NCBI GenBank assembly: GCA_964444825.1 | Contig: CAYUIS010000059.1 | Location: 1 to 28,553 of the forward strand | Length of the DNA: 28,553 bases | Reading direction: 5' to 3' | From: CAYUIS01 sp964444825 | Lineage (GTDB): Bacteria > Chloroflexota > Anaerolineae > B4-G1 | Shown here: positions 7,096 through 15,812 of the stretch, piece by piece | How the letters are laid out: every line of letters begins with the position of its first letter | Numbering within the stretch: position 1 is the stretch's first letter | Notes under the pieces: model-generated | The model's input: only the letters and a program-made list of their open reading frames with translations | The model's database searches: none | What the model was told of the DNA's origin: nothing | Made by a program: the position numbers and the translations under genes

Positions 7096-8216
7096 CAGAC
7101 TGCCATCCTTCCCATCTCAAACGTCTCAACCAAGGCCATCAACCCTCCAGCCACGACGGAATGTCCGCCCATCACTACCGGCACGCGTGCCTCCGCAGCA
7201 GCCCTGGTCAAATCCTGCAGAAAAGGCTCACCCACCCTGTCCCAGCGGTACAGATCGGAATAGAAACGATCAGCCGCTGACGGCCACAGATGTCGTGCCG
7301 CCAGGATGACCCGATTGTCAAACAACACCCCGTCCACCAATTCCGCCAACTCCTCAAAGAAACCATCCACTCCAACCAACGCTAGGTAGTCGGCTAGCAA
7401 TGAACGCACTTGTCCACTCGCCTGCCGACCACTGGCGCGCATCCCCCGTTCTTCGGCAAAGACCCTTACCCAACACCGCGTAGCCCGCTCCAGCGCCCGC
7501 CAGGTCGCCGCCGACACTCGGCCCACGGCTGCCAAACCAGTTCCCTCACGCGCCATCACATCCATCACTCCATCCAACTGTGATGACTCCCACCCCAGTC
7601 CAGTGAGAAAACAGCGCAGATGTATCCCACAACCCGGATGCCGTTGCACAATCAATAGATCCACCGGCGTATCCAGATCGAAACGGGTAGCGGCTGAGGC
7701 GGGCAAATCCTCCACTGGCAACCCGCTTTCGTTGGCCAGTGCCCAGGCAATCGCATTGTCGCTCGCCTCCTGAGCCACCAAGGGCACCACGTCAACGGCA
7801 GGGGTGAACCCTACCCAATCGCACGAATGGACGTTGTTGGTGACCACTAGAGCGTCTGATTCCGCCAGACGAGCCAGCACCCCGGTCCATCTCTCGACGT
7901 CCATCAGGGGCGCTGAGGCGCCTCCGCTGCACAGCACACGCTGCGCCTGATGTTTTTCGATCAACCCAGCCAAGCGCCGCCCAAAGTGAAAAGGTTCGCC
8001 AGGCGGATCAAGATCAACCTCGACCGACAGGTCGTCCAACGTCTCACCCCACACTGGATCGTCGGTGGCTACCACAGCCCGACCGATCATACCCGTGTCG
8101 AGTAGCAGCTCGAGCAAATCGCGGGCCGCAGCCCGATGAGCGCCGCCCAGTGCGCGTTCCACCTCGCTGCCCCCCCATCCCCCAACCAGGAGGTACAGTG
8201 TCACTTGTCTGGCCAA
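7095..8216 (-). CDS. Uncharacterised protein with a possible nucleotidyltransferase-like motif
   Basis: A 373-residue soluble protein. The first 200 residues have an alpha/beta pattern (VTLYLLVGGWGG, RAVVATDDPVWG, RVLCSGGASAPL, ALVVTNNVHSCDW). FDLDTPVDLLI around residues 179-189 recalls the DxDTPEDL motif that ends the catalytic core of CofC/MobA-like nucleotidyltransferases. The C-terminal half is helical and unrecognised, ending with VPVVMGGHSVVAGGL. The start is TTG at 8216, chosen because AGAGGGGGA lies just upstream and no ATG is near. It is coupled by a one-base overlap to the tyrosine phosphatase gene. The fold assignment is inference and the substrate is unknown. Confidence 0.6.
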   Translation of the reverse strand: MARQVTLYLLVGGWGGSEVERALGGAHRAAARDLLELLLDTGMIGRAVVATDDPVWGETLDDLSVEVDLDPPGEPFHFGRRLAGLIEKHQAQRVLCSGGASAPLMDVERWTGVLARLAESDALVVTNNVHSCDWVGFTPAVDVVPLVAQEASDNAIAWALANESGLPVEDLPASAATRFDLDTPVDLLIVQRHPGCGIHLRCFLTGLGWESSQLDGVMDVMAREGTGLAAVGRVSAATWRALERATRCWVRVFAEERGMRASGRQASGQVRSLLADYLALVGVDGFFEELAELVDGVLFDNRVILAARHLWPSAADRFYSDLYRWDRVGEPFLQDLTRAAAEARVPVVMGGHSVVAGGLMALVETFEMGRMAV

Positions 8217-8238
8217 ATAGTCCCCCTCTGTTAAGCCA

Positions 8239-8272
8239 GCCAGGGGGTTCGGTCGGCGCCGAACCCCCTGGC
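8239..8272 (-). repeat. Stable hairpin between hpf and the next gene
   Basis: A perfect 14-bp inverted repeat (8239-8252 with 8259-8272) has a 6-base loop and a very GC-rich stem. It lies after hpf and just before the ribosome-binding site of the following gene. There is no T-run on either strand, so it is either a weak terminator for hpf or an mRNA-stabilising or processing hairpin. Confidence 0.6.
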
Positions 8273-8306
8273 CAAGCCTATCGCGGCTGGTAACCGATCC
8301 AGCGCG

Positions 8307-8843
8307 TCAGCCGAACTCCGGCTGCAGCAATCCGTAGTTGCCGTCGCCTCGCCTGTACACTACGTTAACCACATCTTCGTCAGCGTTCAAGAAAACGTAG
8401 AAACTGTGACCCAGCAACTCCATCTGTTCGATGGCCTCCTCCGGTACCATAGGCAGAAGCTCAAAACGCTTAACACGGACGATCTCTCCCTGCACCTCCT
8501 CATCCTGCTCAGCGACGGGGAGTCCCTCTGCCACTGTTTGCATCCGATCTTGCCGCTTGCCCTTGTAGCGCGCGATTTGCCGGTACATCTTGTCCAATAC
8601 CGCATCAATCGAGGCGAACATGTCCTCGGTACGTTCCTCAGCCCGCAGGATTTTGCCTCGCACGCGCACGGTCAGTTGCGCCACTTGGCTATGGGATGCA
8701 TTGCGCGTGTTTTCCACCGACAGGTCCACCCGCGCTTCATCAATCGAGGGCAAGTAGCGGTCCAGCCTCTCTATCTTTTGATCGACGTACTCATTCAAGC
8801 GGGGAGTCATCTCCAGATTCCGGGTAAAGATGGATACGTCCAT
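8307..8843 (-). CDS. hpf: Ribosome hibernation promoting factor, long form
   Basis: A 178-residue protein that binds the decoding centre of idle 30S subunits and, through its C-terminal domain, pairs ribosomes into inactive 100S particles. Residues 1-100 are the S30AE/YfiA fold (MDVSIFTRNLEMTP, LDRYLPSIDEARVDLSVEN, EDMFASIDAVLDKMYRQ). A charged linker follows. The C-terminal dimerisation domain (about 118-178) shows VKRFELLPMVPEEAIEQM, LGHSFYVFLN and VVYRRGDGNYGL, which identify the long form. GGAGG lies about 7 bases before the ATG. It lies downstream of comF in the same direction, an arrangement known from several bacterial lineages. Confidence 0.96.
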   Translation of the reverse strand: MDVSIFTRNLEMTPRLNEYVDQKIERLDRYLPSIDEARVDLSVENTRNASHSQVAQLTVRVRGKILRAEERTEDMFASIDAVLDKMYRQIARYKGKRQDRMQTVAEGLPVAEQDEEVQGEIVRVKRFELLPMVPEEAIEQMELLGHSFYVFLNADEDVVNVVYRRGDGNYGLLQPEFG

Positions 8844-8872
8844 AGGCTGCCTCCTATAGCAGGTGATCTGGT

Positions 8873-8918
8873 GCCAGCAAAGCCCAACCAGCTAGATGCT
8901 GGCTTGGCTACTGCTGGC
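8873..8918. repeat. Imperfect inverted repeat at the comF-hpf junction
   Basis: GCCAGC (8873-8878) pairs with GCTGGC (8913-8918). Inside, AGCC pairs with GGCT and CCAGC with GCTGG, around a TAGAT loop. The structure includes the comF stop codon at 8908. There is no T-tail, so it is more likely a leader hairpin of hpf than a terminator. Confidence 0.4.
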
Positions 8919-9630
8919 GTGGACGGGCCAACGTCAGAGCATATACACTGCGCACTCCCCCCTCGCGGAGGGCCACCGCGCAGGATTCTAACGTAGCACC
9001 AGTGGTGCATACGTCATCAACCAACAACACCCTAGTGTCAGCCAGCGCGTCACCGGAACAAGAAAAAGCCGCGTAAACGTTCTCCCTTCGCTGACTGGAA
9101 TCGAGTTCCACCTGGGGCAGTGTCGCACGGTGCCGTATCAGCACACAATCGTTCACCGCCAGTCCAACCCGACGGCCTATCTGGCGGGCCAGCAAGCCCG
9201 CCTGGTTGTATCCACGCTTCTGCAGCCGAGTGGGATGAAGCGGAACCGGCACGACGACATCGACGGGCCTGCCGTGATGCAACCAGTAGATTGCCATCAG
9301 ATCCCCTAAAGGCTCGGCCAGCACGGTGCGCCCACGATACTTGAGGGCGTGGATCGCCTCGCGTAGCACGCCTTCAAAGTACATGACGGAACGTATGCTC
9401 TCGATCTGCAAGGGAGAATTCCGACAACGTGGGCACAGCTCATCGGCAACTGCAGCATCCCCACAGCGAAAACAGATCGGCGGTTCAACACGGGGAAAAC
9501 GGCTGATACACTCAGCACACAACCAAGCCCCCATCTGACGGCAGCCAACACAGCGCGGAGGATAGAGGATATCTAGAAACTGTCTACAGAGATTATACCA
9601 GTGGAGACCCACCGTTTGAACAACCGACAC
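8908..9630 (-). CDS. comF: ComF family phosphoribosyltransferase-like protein
   Basis: A 240-residue protein of the ComFC/GntX family, implicated in DNA uptake and recombination in competent bacteria. The N-terminal zinc ribbon has Cys27/30/38/41 (RCVGC, LCAEC) and a second set at 53/56/66/69 (CFRC, CPRC). The phosphoribosyltransferase domain contains VVVPVPLHPTRLQKRGYNQ and the PRPP loop VLLVDDVCTTGATL (201-214). The assumed start is GTG at 9630, giving the usual N-terminus with ILYPPRCVGC. No clear ribosome-binding site precedes it, so the start is uncertain by some residues. It follows tadC after 46 bases and may be read from the Tad machine promoter. Tad pili have been linked to DNA uptake in some bacteria, so the adjacency may be meaningful. 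Confidence 0.92.
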   Translation of the reverse strand: MSVVQTVGLHWYNLCRQFLDILYPPRCVGCRQMGAWLCAECISRFPRVEPPICFRCGDAAVADELCPRCRNSPLQIESIRSVMYFEGVLREAIHALKYRGRTVLAEPLGDLMAIYWLHHGRPVDVVVPVPLHPTRLQKRGYNQAGLLARQIGRRVGLAVNDCVLIRHRATLPQVELDSSQRRENVYAAFSCSGDALADTRVLLVDDVCTTGATLESCAVALREGGVRSVYALTLARPRQQ

Positions 9631-9676
9631 GGGCGCAGAAGCCTATCTCTGGTTTTCCCCCGCCGCACCAGATTGT

Positions 9677-10552
9677 CTAGAACATGCCCAATTGCCCGTT
9701 CTGGACCATTATGACCACCTGGATCACTGCCGGCCCGAGCAATATGATGAATATAGACGGAAAGATCAGGAACGCAATTGCAGGCAGCATCTTGATACCC
9801 GCCTGAGCAGCCAGCTCCTCAGCTCGCTGCCGGCGTCGCATGCGCATCTGTTCCGACTGAATACGCAACACCCGGGCGATACTGACGCCCAGTTGATCTG
9901 CCTGGATGATGGCGGCAATAAAAGTAGAGACATCCGGGACCTCCATACGGTCTGCCATCTCGCGCAGGGCCTCACGACGCAATTTCCCTAACTGAAGCTC
10001 TTGGATCACCCGAACGAACGCCTCACACAGTGCATTGTCCCATTTCTCGGCTACTTTGGCCATGGCCGCATCGAACCCCAACCCAGCTTCAACACAGATC
10101 GTCAGCAGATCGAGCGCATCAGGCAGCGCCTTGATGATATCGTTCTGTCGTCTCTTGATCTTGCTGCCCAGAGACAGGACCGGGAAGTAGTAGCCCAGTC
10201 CTGCGCCTACAATGGGCAGCACGATACGCTGCATCAGGGGGAGGGTCTTTGCCAAAAAGGTTCCAGCGAGTCCCAACCCCCCAAACAGAAGCAGGGCCAA
10301 CAGCCGGGTGCCCAGAAACCTGGACATGTCGTAGGGATTGCCAGCCAAGTCCAACTTATGTTGGAGTGCTTTCTGGCTCTCGGAAGGTGAGAAGCGCATA
10401 GCAAACCCAGCCAGGCCCGAGATGATCGGTGCAATGACGCGCTCAGTGAACGGCAGGGATAACTCGATCTCTTCCAGCGTAACCGGCCGGTCGAGCGTGC
10501 CAAACTCTGCAAGACGATCCTCAATGCTTGGAGTCTCTCTCTTGCGTGCCAT
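9677..10552 (-). CDS. tadC: Tad pilus inner-membrane platform protein TadC
   Basis: A 291-residue membrane protein of the type II secretion F family, paired with TadB as the platform on which TadA acts. Hydrophobic segments lie near residues 85-130 and at the C-terminus (LPAIAFLIFPSIFIILLGPAV). Between them is the cytoplasmic T2SSF helical domain (ALPDALDLLTICVEAGLGFDAA, VIQELQLG, VPDVSTFIAAIIQADQLG). AGGAGG precedes the ATG. It follows tadB after 111 bases. Confidence 0.93.
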   Translation of the reverse strand: MARKRETPSIEDRLAEFGTLDRPVTLEEIELSLPFTERVIAPIISGLAGFAMRFSPSESQKALQHKLDLAGNPYDMSRFLGTRLLALLLFGGLGLAGTFLAKTLPLMQRIVLPIVGAGLGYYFPVLSLGSKIKRRQNDIIKALPDALDLLTICVEAGLGFDAAMAKVAEKWDNALCEAFVRVIQELQLGKLRREALREMADRMEVPDVSTFIAAIIQADQLGVSIARVLRIQSEQMRMRRRQRAEELAAQAGIKMLPAIAFLIFPSIFIILLGPAVIQVVIMVQNGQLGMF

Positions 10553-10663
10553 CTCTTATCCTCCTACGCTCGCTAACACTCCCACCCACTTGCCGTGTGA
10601 CAACGAATTCGGACCCTCTCTAGTCAAAGTCGAATCGCAAACGAGCAGTTCCAGGTTTCCTGA

Positions 10664-11620
10664 CTATACGTCGATCTGCATCACCTTGCTCATAACGGCA
10701 AATCCCGCTGCCACCCCTATGGCCGCGCAGGCAAGCATCGCATATCCACACTGATGCTCAATCATCTGCCCCATATATCCAGGATTGATGAGATAAAGGA
10801 ATACCACCAAAAAGACCGGAATCAAACCGACCATATAGCCCGACATGCGGCTCTGTCCTGTCATGGCCTGTAGCTCACCCTTGATCCGCACGCGCTCCCG
10901 AATCGTATAGGCAATCGAGTCGAGCACTTCGGCCAGATTACCACCAACCTCGCGCTGCACATTGATCGCTGTGACCATCATATCCAGGTCGTCGCTAGGA
11001 ACACGCCGCAACATATTGTTCATCGCGAGTTCCAGCGTCAGACCGAGCTGCACCTCCTGGACTACCCGTCCAAACTCGTCCGCGATGGGAGGTCCCATTT
11101 CGTGCGACACAGCTTCCATCGCTTGCAGGATACTGTAACCGGCACGAATGCCGTTCACCATAAGCTGGATTGTGTCGCCCAACTGATTAATGAAAGCCTT
11201 CAAGCGCCGGCCGCGCGCCATATTGACATAGATGCGCGGCGCAAAAAACGCGACCAAGCACACGACGGCAGTGATCAGGATATCCCGCTTCAGGAAGTAG
11301 ACCACCCCACCGGCACCTACGACCAGAATGACGGTGGCCGCCATAAACTCTCCAACGGTGATCTTGAGATCGGCCCGTGCCAGTTGCGTCGCCATGTTAG
11401 CGCCCACACCACGTTGAGCTATGGCGCGGTTGAGGGCATCCCCTATCGGCGTCCTGCGCGTTGTGGTATCTGCCCGAGCAGCCATGTCCTCGGGAAGGCC
11501 AATGCGCTCCAAGCGGTCTTCGACGACCCTATCGCCCCGACGAGAGAGGACAAAGCCGACGGCGAGGATGACCATGCCGAGAACGGCTGCTCCTACGACT
11601 ATCAACAGACCCAGATCCAT
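10664..11620 (-). CDS. tadB: Tad pilus inner-membrane platform protein TadB
   Basis: A 318-residue membrane protein of the type II secretion F family. An N-terminal membrane segment (LLIVVGAAVLGMVILAVGFV) precedes a cytoplasmic linker, a central membrane pair (residues 90-130), the T2SSF domain (INQLGDTIQLMVNGIRAGYS, VQREVGGNLAEVLDSIAYT) and two C-terminal membrane segments. GGAGGT lies 7-8 bases before the ATG. It lies between tadA and tadC, the canonical order. Confidence 0.93.
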   Translation of the reverse strand: MDLGLLIVVGAAVLGMVILAVGFVLSRRGDRVVEDRLERIGLPEDMAARADTTTRRTPIGDALNRAIAQRGVGANMATQLARADLKITVGEFMAATVILVVGAGGVVYFLKRDILITAVVCLVAFFAPRIYVNMARGRRLKAFINQLGDTIQLMVNGIRAGYSILQAMEAVSHEMGPPIADEFGRVVQEVQLGLTLELAMNNMLRRVPSDDLDMMVTAINVQREVGGNLAEVLDSIAYTIRERVRIKGELQAMTGQSRMSGYMVGLIPVFLVVFLYLINPGYMGQMIEHQCGYAMLACAAIGVAAGFAVMSKVMQIDV

Positions 11621-11752
11621 CGCTCAACCTCCGCTATCCCACCTAGGGATCACATCGCCAAGTGAGAGAGCACACCGCCACCATCTAGCTCCGTCGATCG
11701 CCCACTCCATTCAAGACCGGACTTGAGGTTTTGGTATGATACTGCCGGGATC

Positions 11753-13123
11753 CTAGTATCGGCCCCGCCCGCCTATGCCAAACACAGTGGGCGGCAACTG
11801 AATGCCCGCTGCCTCGATCTTTGCCATCGACTTGGGACGCAGGCCTGTAGCACGGAGCGAGCCGACTATCTTGCCATCTTGGAAGCCCACCTGTTCGAAC
11901 TTGAAGATGTCGGACATGGTGATCACGTCTCCCTCCATGCCCTGTACTTCGGCGATGGCAACCACTCGGCGGGACCCGTCCCTCAGTCGCTCCAATTGGC
12001 AAATCACGTCCACAGCCGAGGAAATCTGCTCACGAATGGCCCGATGGGGTAGATCCATCCCGGCCATCAAGATCATATTCTCCAGGCGGGCAGTCGCCTC
12101 ACGAGGATTGTTGGCGTGAATCGTGCTCAGGCTGCCCTCGTGACCGGTATTCATCGCCTGGAGCATATCAAAGGCCTCCGGGCCACGGCACTCACCGACG
12201 ACGATACGGTCTGGACGCATTCGCAAGCAGTTGATGACCAAGTCCTGAATGGTGATTTCACCTCGGCCCTCGATATTGGGTGGGCGCGACTCCAGCGTGA
12301 CGACGTGCTCCTGACGCAACTGCAGCTCTGCAGCGTTCTCCACAGTGATGATACGTTCGTCATTTGGAATGTAGGCGGAGAGGAGATTCAGAAAAGTAGT
12401 CTTGCCACTACCGGTACCGCCAGAGACGATGATGTTCAGCTTTCCTGTCACGGCGGCTTTCATAAACTCCATCGACTCTGCGGTCACGCTGCCGTACTGG
12501 ATCAACTGCTCTACGGTGAGCGGAATCTTGAAGAACTTGCGGATCGTCAACACGGGTCCGATCAGGGAAATCGGCGGAATCACAGCGTTTACTCGAGAGC
12601 CATCGGCCAGGCGCGCGTCTACGTACGGCATACTCTCGTCAATGCGCCGCCCCAAGGGAGCGACGATACGCTCGATAATGCGCATCAGATGCTCATCCGA
12701 CTCAAAGACCAGACTCGCCCGAGTGATCCTTCCCTGTCGCTCGACGTAGATGTTCTTGGACCCATTCACCATGATCTCTGTTACGTGAGGGTCGGCCAGC
12801 AGCGGTTCCAACGGTCCCAGGCCCAGTATCTCTGCCACAATCTGCTCAAACAGCCGCTGTCGCTCTGACCGACTGAGAACGATGTGTTCCTCAGCCAGTA
12901 TGGTGCCATACATCTCCTCGATCGTACGGCGCACTTCCCCCGTCTGACTGACATCCATCGTTGGATCCAGCTCTGAGATCAGCTTGGCCTGTATGCGCGT
13001 CTTGAGATCCATATAGGCATCACGGGCAGGGGCCGCCGGCTGCCGTCGCACTCGCACTTCGCTCGGCGCGCCCGGCTGTCCCGCCGTCTGCCTCTCTTTT
13101 TCGATCCGCCTCAGCAATGACAC
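11753..13123 (-). CDS. tadA: Tad pilus assembly ATPase TadA/CpaF
   Basis: A 456-residue cytoplasmic secretion ATPase of the VirB11/GspE superfamily that powers pilin polymerisation. The N-terminal domain (about 40-200) shows GLGPLEPLLADP and VTEIMVNG. The Walker A loop is GGTGSGKTT (235-243). The Walker B region DRIVVGECRGPEA (305-317) and the His box TGHEGSLSTIHANN (326-339) follow. The start is GTG at 13123, supported by GGAGGT upstream. The order tadZ-tadA-tadB-tadC matches known Tad operons. Confidence 0.96.
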   Translation of the reverse strand: MSLLRRIEKERQTAGQPGAPSEVRVRRQPAAPARDAYMDLKTRIQAKLISELDPTMDVSQTGEVRRTIEEMYGTILAEEHIVLSRSERQRLFEQIVAEILGLGPLEPLLADPHVTEIMVNGSKNIYVERQGRITRASLVFESDEHLMRIIERIVAPLGRRIDESMPYVDARLADGSRVNAVIPPISLIGPVLTIRKFFKIPLTVEQLIQYGSVTAESMEFMKAAVTGKLNIIVSGGTGSGKTTFLNLLSAYIPNDERIITVENAAELQLRQEHVVTLESRPPNIEGRGEITIQDLVINCLRMRPDRIVVGECRGPEAFDMLQAMNTGHEGSLSTIHANNPREATARLENMILMAGMDLPHRAIREQISSAVDVICQLERLRDGSRRVVAIAEVQGMEGDVITMSDIFKFEQVGFQDGKIVGSLRATGLRPKSMAKIEAAGIQLPPTVFGIGGRGRY

Positions 13124-13184
13124 TATGTTACCTCCCCCACATCGTCAACTCGAGCGCAAGTCTCCCGTGGGCCCCAGGAATCTT

Positions 13185-14474
13185 TTATCCAAAGACACGA
13201 CCCAAGCGGAGACGACTGGCATCTGCTCCAAGCTCCAGACTCTCCTCTTCCTGCTCCAGCAATACCGTATCGCGGATGTGTTGAGCAAGCTGCAGGATTC
13301 CCTGACTAACCGGCTGGTTCTGATCTCGCAAGATAAAGGGCACACCATGGTTAGCTGCTGCCTGGACGATTTGCTCATCCAGAGGGATCTGGGCAACTAC
13401 TTTCATCATCGCTTGCTCGATCTGCTCCACTCGGATGCCCATGCGCCGATCCACACAGTTGACCACCAACGAAATCTTGTCTACCGGATAGTTTAGTCTA
13501 TCCGCTACCTCAAGGAACAAGCGCGCACTTTTGATCGATGGAATACTCGGCGTCACAACAAGCACGGTTGTCGCGACCGCATCCAGAACAGCCAGCAGGA
13601 CATCATCGATCCAACTCCACGTATCCACGATGACAATATCAAACTCATTTCGCATCAACTCTAGCAGGGCACCGATGGGCGTTGTACCCGGCGCCCCCTC
13701 TGGCATCGCAGTCGTCAGCAGAGCCTCAGCCTCTTCCGGATGGGGCGGAGCCAAAAGCGCCTTGATACCTGACCCGTGAGGGGCCAACACAGCGCTCAAA
13801 ATCTCACTGTCAAGTTCACCGAGATGAGGAGCCAGGTCTGCCATACTCCGATGGGCCTGCAAGTTGAGCATCACGCCTACATCCCCAAACTGAACGGATG
13901 TATCCATCAGCCCGACCTTGATCTCCCCATCGGCCATCTGATGTAACGCGACCGCCAGGTTGACGGCGATGGTGGTGCACCCCACCCCCCCTTTGGGGCT
14001 ATAGACCGCGACCAACTCTCCCTTACGCCCGGGCGTTCCTCCTGGAACTGAGCCGCGTTCACGCGTGGGAGGTGCGGGCGGAGGCGATTCTTGCCACCTC
14101 TCGTAAGCCCGGCGGATGGCGGCCATCAACTCATCGCCGCTGGGAGGCTTGGTGAGGAAATCCTGCGCGCCCGCCTGCATCGCCCGACGAAGATAGTCAG
14201 TCTCCCCCTGTACAGAGAGCATCACCACCTGGGTCGCTGGTACCTCACGCCGGATGATCTCCGTGGCGCTGATACCATCCATATCAGGCATGTTGATGTC
14301 CATCAGGACCACGTGCGGACGGAATTCTTTGGCCAGGTTTATCCCCTCTCGACCTGTGGATGCGGTGCCGACAACCTCGATGTTGGCGTCAAAGGAAAGG
14401 AGCTTGCGCAGATTCTCCCGCGTCTCCGCAATATCGTCCGTGATCAGGACCCTGATTTTATCCTGGGAACTCAC
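13185..14474 (-). CDS. tadZ: Tad pilus localisation protein TadZ/CpaE with intact receiver domain
   Basis: A 429-residue protein that places the Tad machine in the cell. Residues 7-127 are a response-regulator receiver with all key residues: Asp13/Asp14, phospho-acceptor Asp59 in VLMDINMPD, Ser87 and Lys109 in FLTKPP. Many TadZ proteins have a degenerate receiver, so this one may really be phosphorylated. A Pro-rich linker (130-150) leads to a ParA/MinD-like ATPase. Its deviant Walker A reads KGGVGCTT (161-168), with the signature Lys161 kept but Cys in place of the second Lys, as in other atypical TadZ ATPases. The start is GTG at 14474, with GGGAGG 6 bases upstream. It is preceded by cpaB after 50 bases. 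Confidence 0.92.
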   Translation of the reverse strand: MSSQDKIRVLITDDIAETRENLRKLLSFDANIEVVGTASTGREGINLAKEFRPHVVLMDINMPDMDGISATEIIRREVPATQVVMLSVQGETDYLRRAMQAGAQDFLTKPPSGDELMAAIRRAYERWQESPPPAPPTRERGSVPGGTPGRKGELVAVYSPKGGVGCTTIAVNLAVALHQMADGEIKVGLMDTSVQFGDVGVMLNLQAHRSMADLAPHLGELDSEILSAVLAPHGSGIKALLAPPHPEEAEALLTTAMPEGAPGTTPIGALLELMRNEFDIVIVDTWSWIDDVLLAVLDAVATTVLVVTPSIPSIKSARLFLEVADRLNYPVDKISLVVNCVDRRMGIRVEQIEQAMMKVVAQIPLDEQIVQAAANHGVPFILRDQNQPVSQGILQLAQHIRDTVLLEQEEESLELGADASRLRLGRVFG

Positions 14475-14524
14475 ACCCGCCCTCCCGTATCACTCGTGAC
14501 AAAGATGAACATCACCAATCCCGC

Positions 14525-15661
14525 TCACTGCTCGGACGAAGTGGAAGTGGCGGCGGGTGGCTGGTACGACTCGGCTTCAGCTCGATTGATGGTATCCAAA
14601 CCAACGATCCGGGGATCGGCCCCATACGGCAGCTTTGGTGGCAGCTCGATGTTGTAACGATCCATCAAGTACTGAAGCGTGACGGATTCTGTCGTCACCC
14701 GGTCCTCGTCGCCTGACCTGCGCAGCACAAAGCTGACATGGGCCCCCATCAACTGAGCATAGTCCAAAACCAGTGCATCCTGTCGCGTGATGGCCAATGT
14801 CAGAGGGGCCACCAACGGTGCAGGCGGCTCCTGTACCTCTTGAACAACAGCCCCCTCTTCTCCCGGTGGTACAGGCGTGGGAACCGGAGTCGGCTCTGGC
14901 ATGAGGACCAGTGGCTCCTCACCCTCGATAGGCCAATCCCCGACCCGCAGCACGAGAGCGCTCTGTATCGTCAGTTGAGTCACCAGACGTGGGCGCTGGG
15001 ATTCGCTGGGCGTCAAGTTGACCAACCAACCATTGGGCATCACTTCCAGCCGGCCCATTGGCCCACCCATCCCTGCGCACGCCGGATCTTCGGACGGAGA
15101 GAGACATTGAGCCCGGCTGGGCTGAACAGACTGAAACTCCTCGTCCACGTCCACCACAAGCAACGAGATGATCATATCCACATAGTCACCAGGTTGCAGC
15201 GCCCAGGCCACACTGGAATAACGCGCAACAGGCAGGGCATAGGCCACCAGGTTGCGCTCGTCGTCCGGAATCTGCAGAGACGCACTGGACCCTAGGGGTT
15301 CCTCAACCAGCATACTGGCCAGGATAAGTGATTCCCGCACGATGTCCACCCGGGCAACGCGCCCAACGACCTCCTCCACGGCAAAGATCGCGCCGTCAGG
15401 CACCTCATCCACGGTTCTGAGCTCCGTAGTCACTGCCGGGGCATCACCCCTGGCCATCTCTGGGGTGATCTCTGTACCCCGGGGAATGTCCTGAGCAGCG
15501 ACCACAATCTCCACCTTGGGTATTTCGGGAGTCGGAGTAGGCGTTCCCTCCTCGTTGCCCCCGTCGCCCCCCCTGCCGTTGAGCAAAAAGATCGCCCCGA
15601 CGGCCAGCGCTCCTATGATCAGAATCGCGCCAACGATTAGCAAGAGTCGGCTACCACGCAT
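14525..15661 (-). CDS. cpaB: Flp pilus assembly protein CpaB/RcpC
   Basis: A 378-residue protein anchored by one N-terminal membrane segment (residues 5-27), with the rest outside. A short Pro/Thr linker (TPTPTPEIP) leads into a SAF domain (about 50-120; VVAAQDIPRGTEITPEM, VVGRVARVDI). A later region follows with a second linker (PTPVPTPVPPGEE). In other bacteria CpaB/RcpC works with the secretin. No secretin gene is present here, so it probably acts at the cell wall. AGGAGGG precedes the ATG. It is the first gene after the promoter at 15698-15726. Confidence 0.9.
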   Translation of the reverse strand: MRGSRLLLIVGAILIIGALAVGAIFLLNGRGGDGGNEEGTPTPTPEIPKVEIVVAAQDIPRGTEITPEMARGDAPAVTTELRTVDEVPDGAIFAVEEVVGRVARVDIVRESLILASMLVEEPLGSSASLQIPDDERNLVAYALPVARYSSVAWALQPGDYVDMIISLLVVDVDEEFQSVQPSRAQCLSPSEDPACAGMGGPMGRLEVMPNGWLVNLTPSESQRPRLVTQLTIQSALVLRVGDWPIEGEEPLVLMPEPTPVPTPVPPGEEGAVVQEVQEPPAPLVAPLTLAITRQDALVLDYAQLMGAHVSFVLRRSGDEDRVTTESVTLQYLMDRYNIELPPKLPYGADPRIVGLDTINRAEAESYQPPAATSTSSEQ

Positions 15662-15697
15662 GTCTCCCTCCTAACTATCAGTGAGCACACCGATTAA

Positions 15698-15726
15698 ATG
15701 ATACTGGTTTACGAGGAAATTGTCAA
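15698..15726 (-). promoter_or_regulatory. Near-consensus promoter of the Tad machine operon
   Basis: On the minus strand a perfect TTGACA (15726-15721) and TATCAT (15703-15698) are 17 bases apart, about 37 bases before the cpaB start. This is the best -35 match among the promoters I found in the window and it follows directly after the terminator of the upstream unit. Confidence 0.75.
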
Positions 15727-15755
15727 GCAGCGTTGCCCATCCAAGATATGGAGAA

Positions 15756-15792
15756 AACTGAGAGCGGACGACATCCGCTCCCAGTTTTTTTT
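15756..15792 (-). terminator. Bidirectional terminator after tadG
   Basis: AACTG-A-GAGCGGA (15756-15768) pairs with TCCGCTC-C-CAGTT (15774-15786). On the plus strand eight T follow. On the minus strand, the direction of tadG, the stem ends in AGTTTTCTCC. It separates the pseudopilin/adhesin unit from the Tad machine unit. Confidence 0.85.
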
Positions 15793-15812
15793 CGCCGTGC
15801 CCCGGTCATACC

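Noticed and set aside
8239..8272. Hairpin after hpf as a classic intrinsic terminator
   Set aside because: The stem is strong but no T-run follows on either strand, so I list it as a hairpin of uncertain role.
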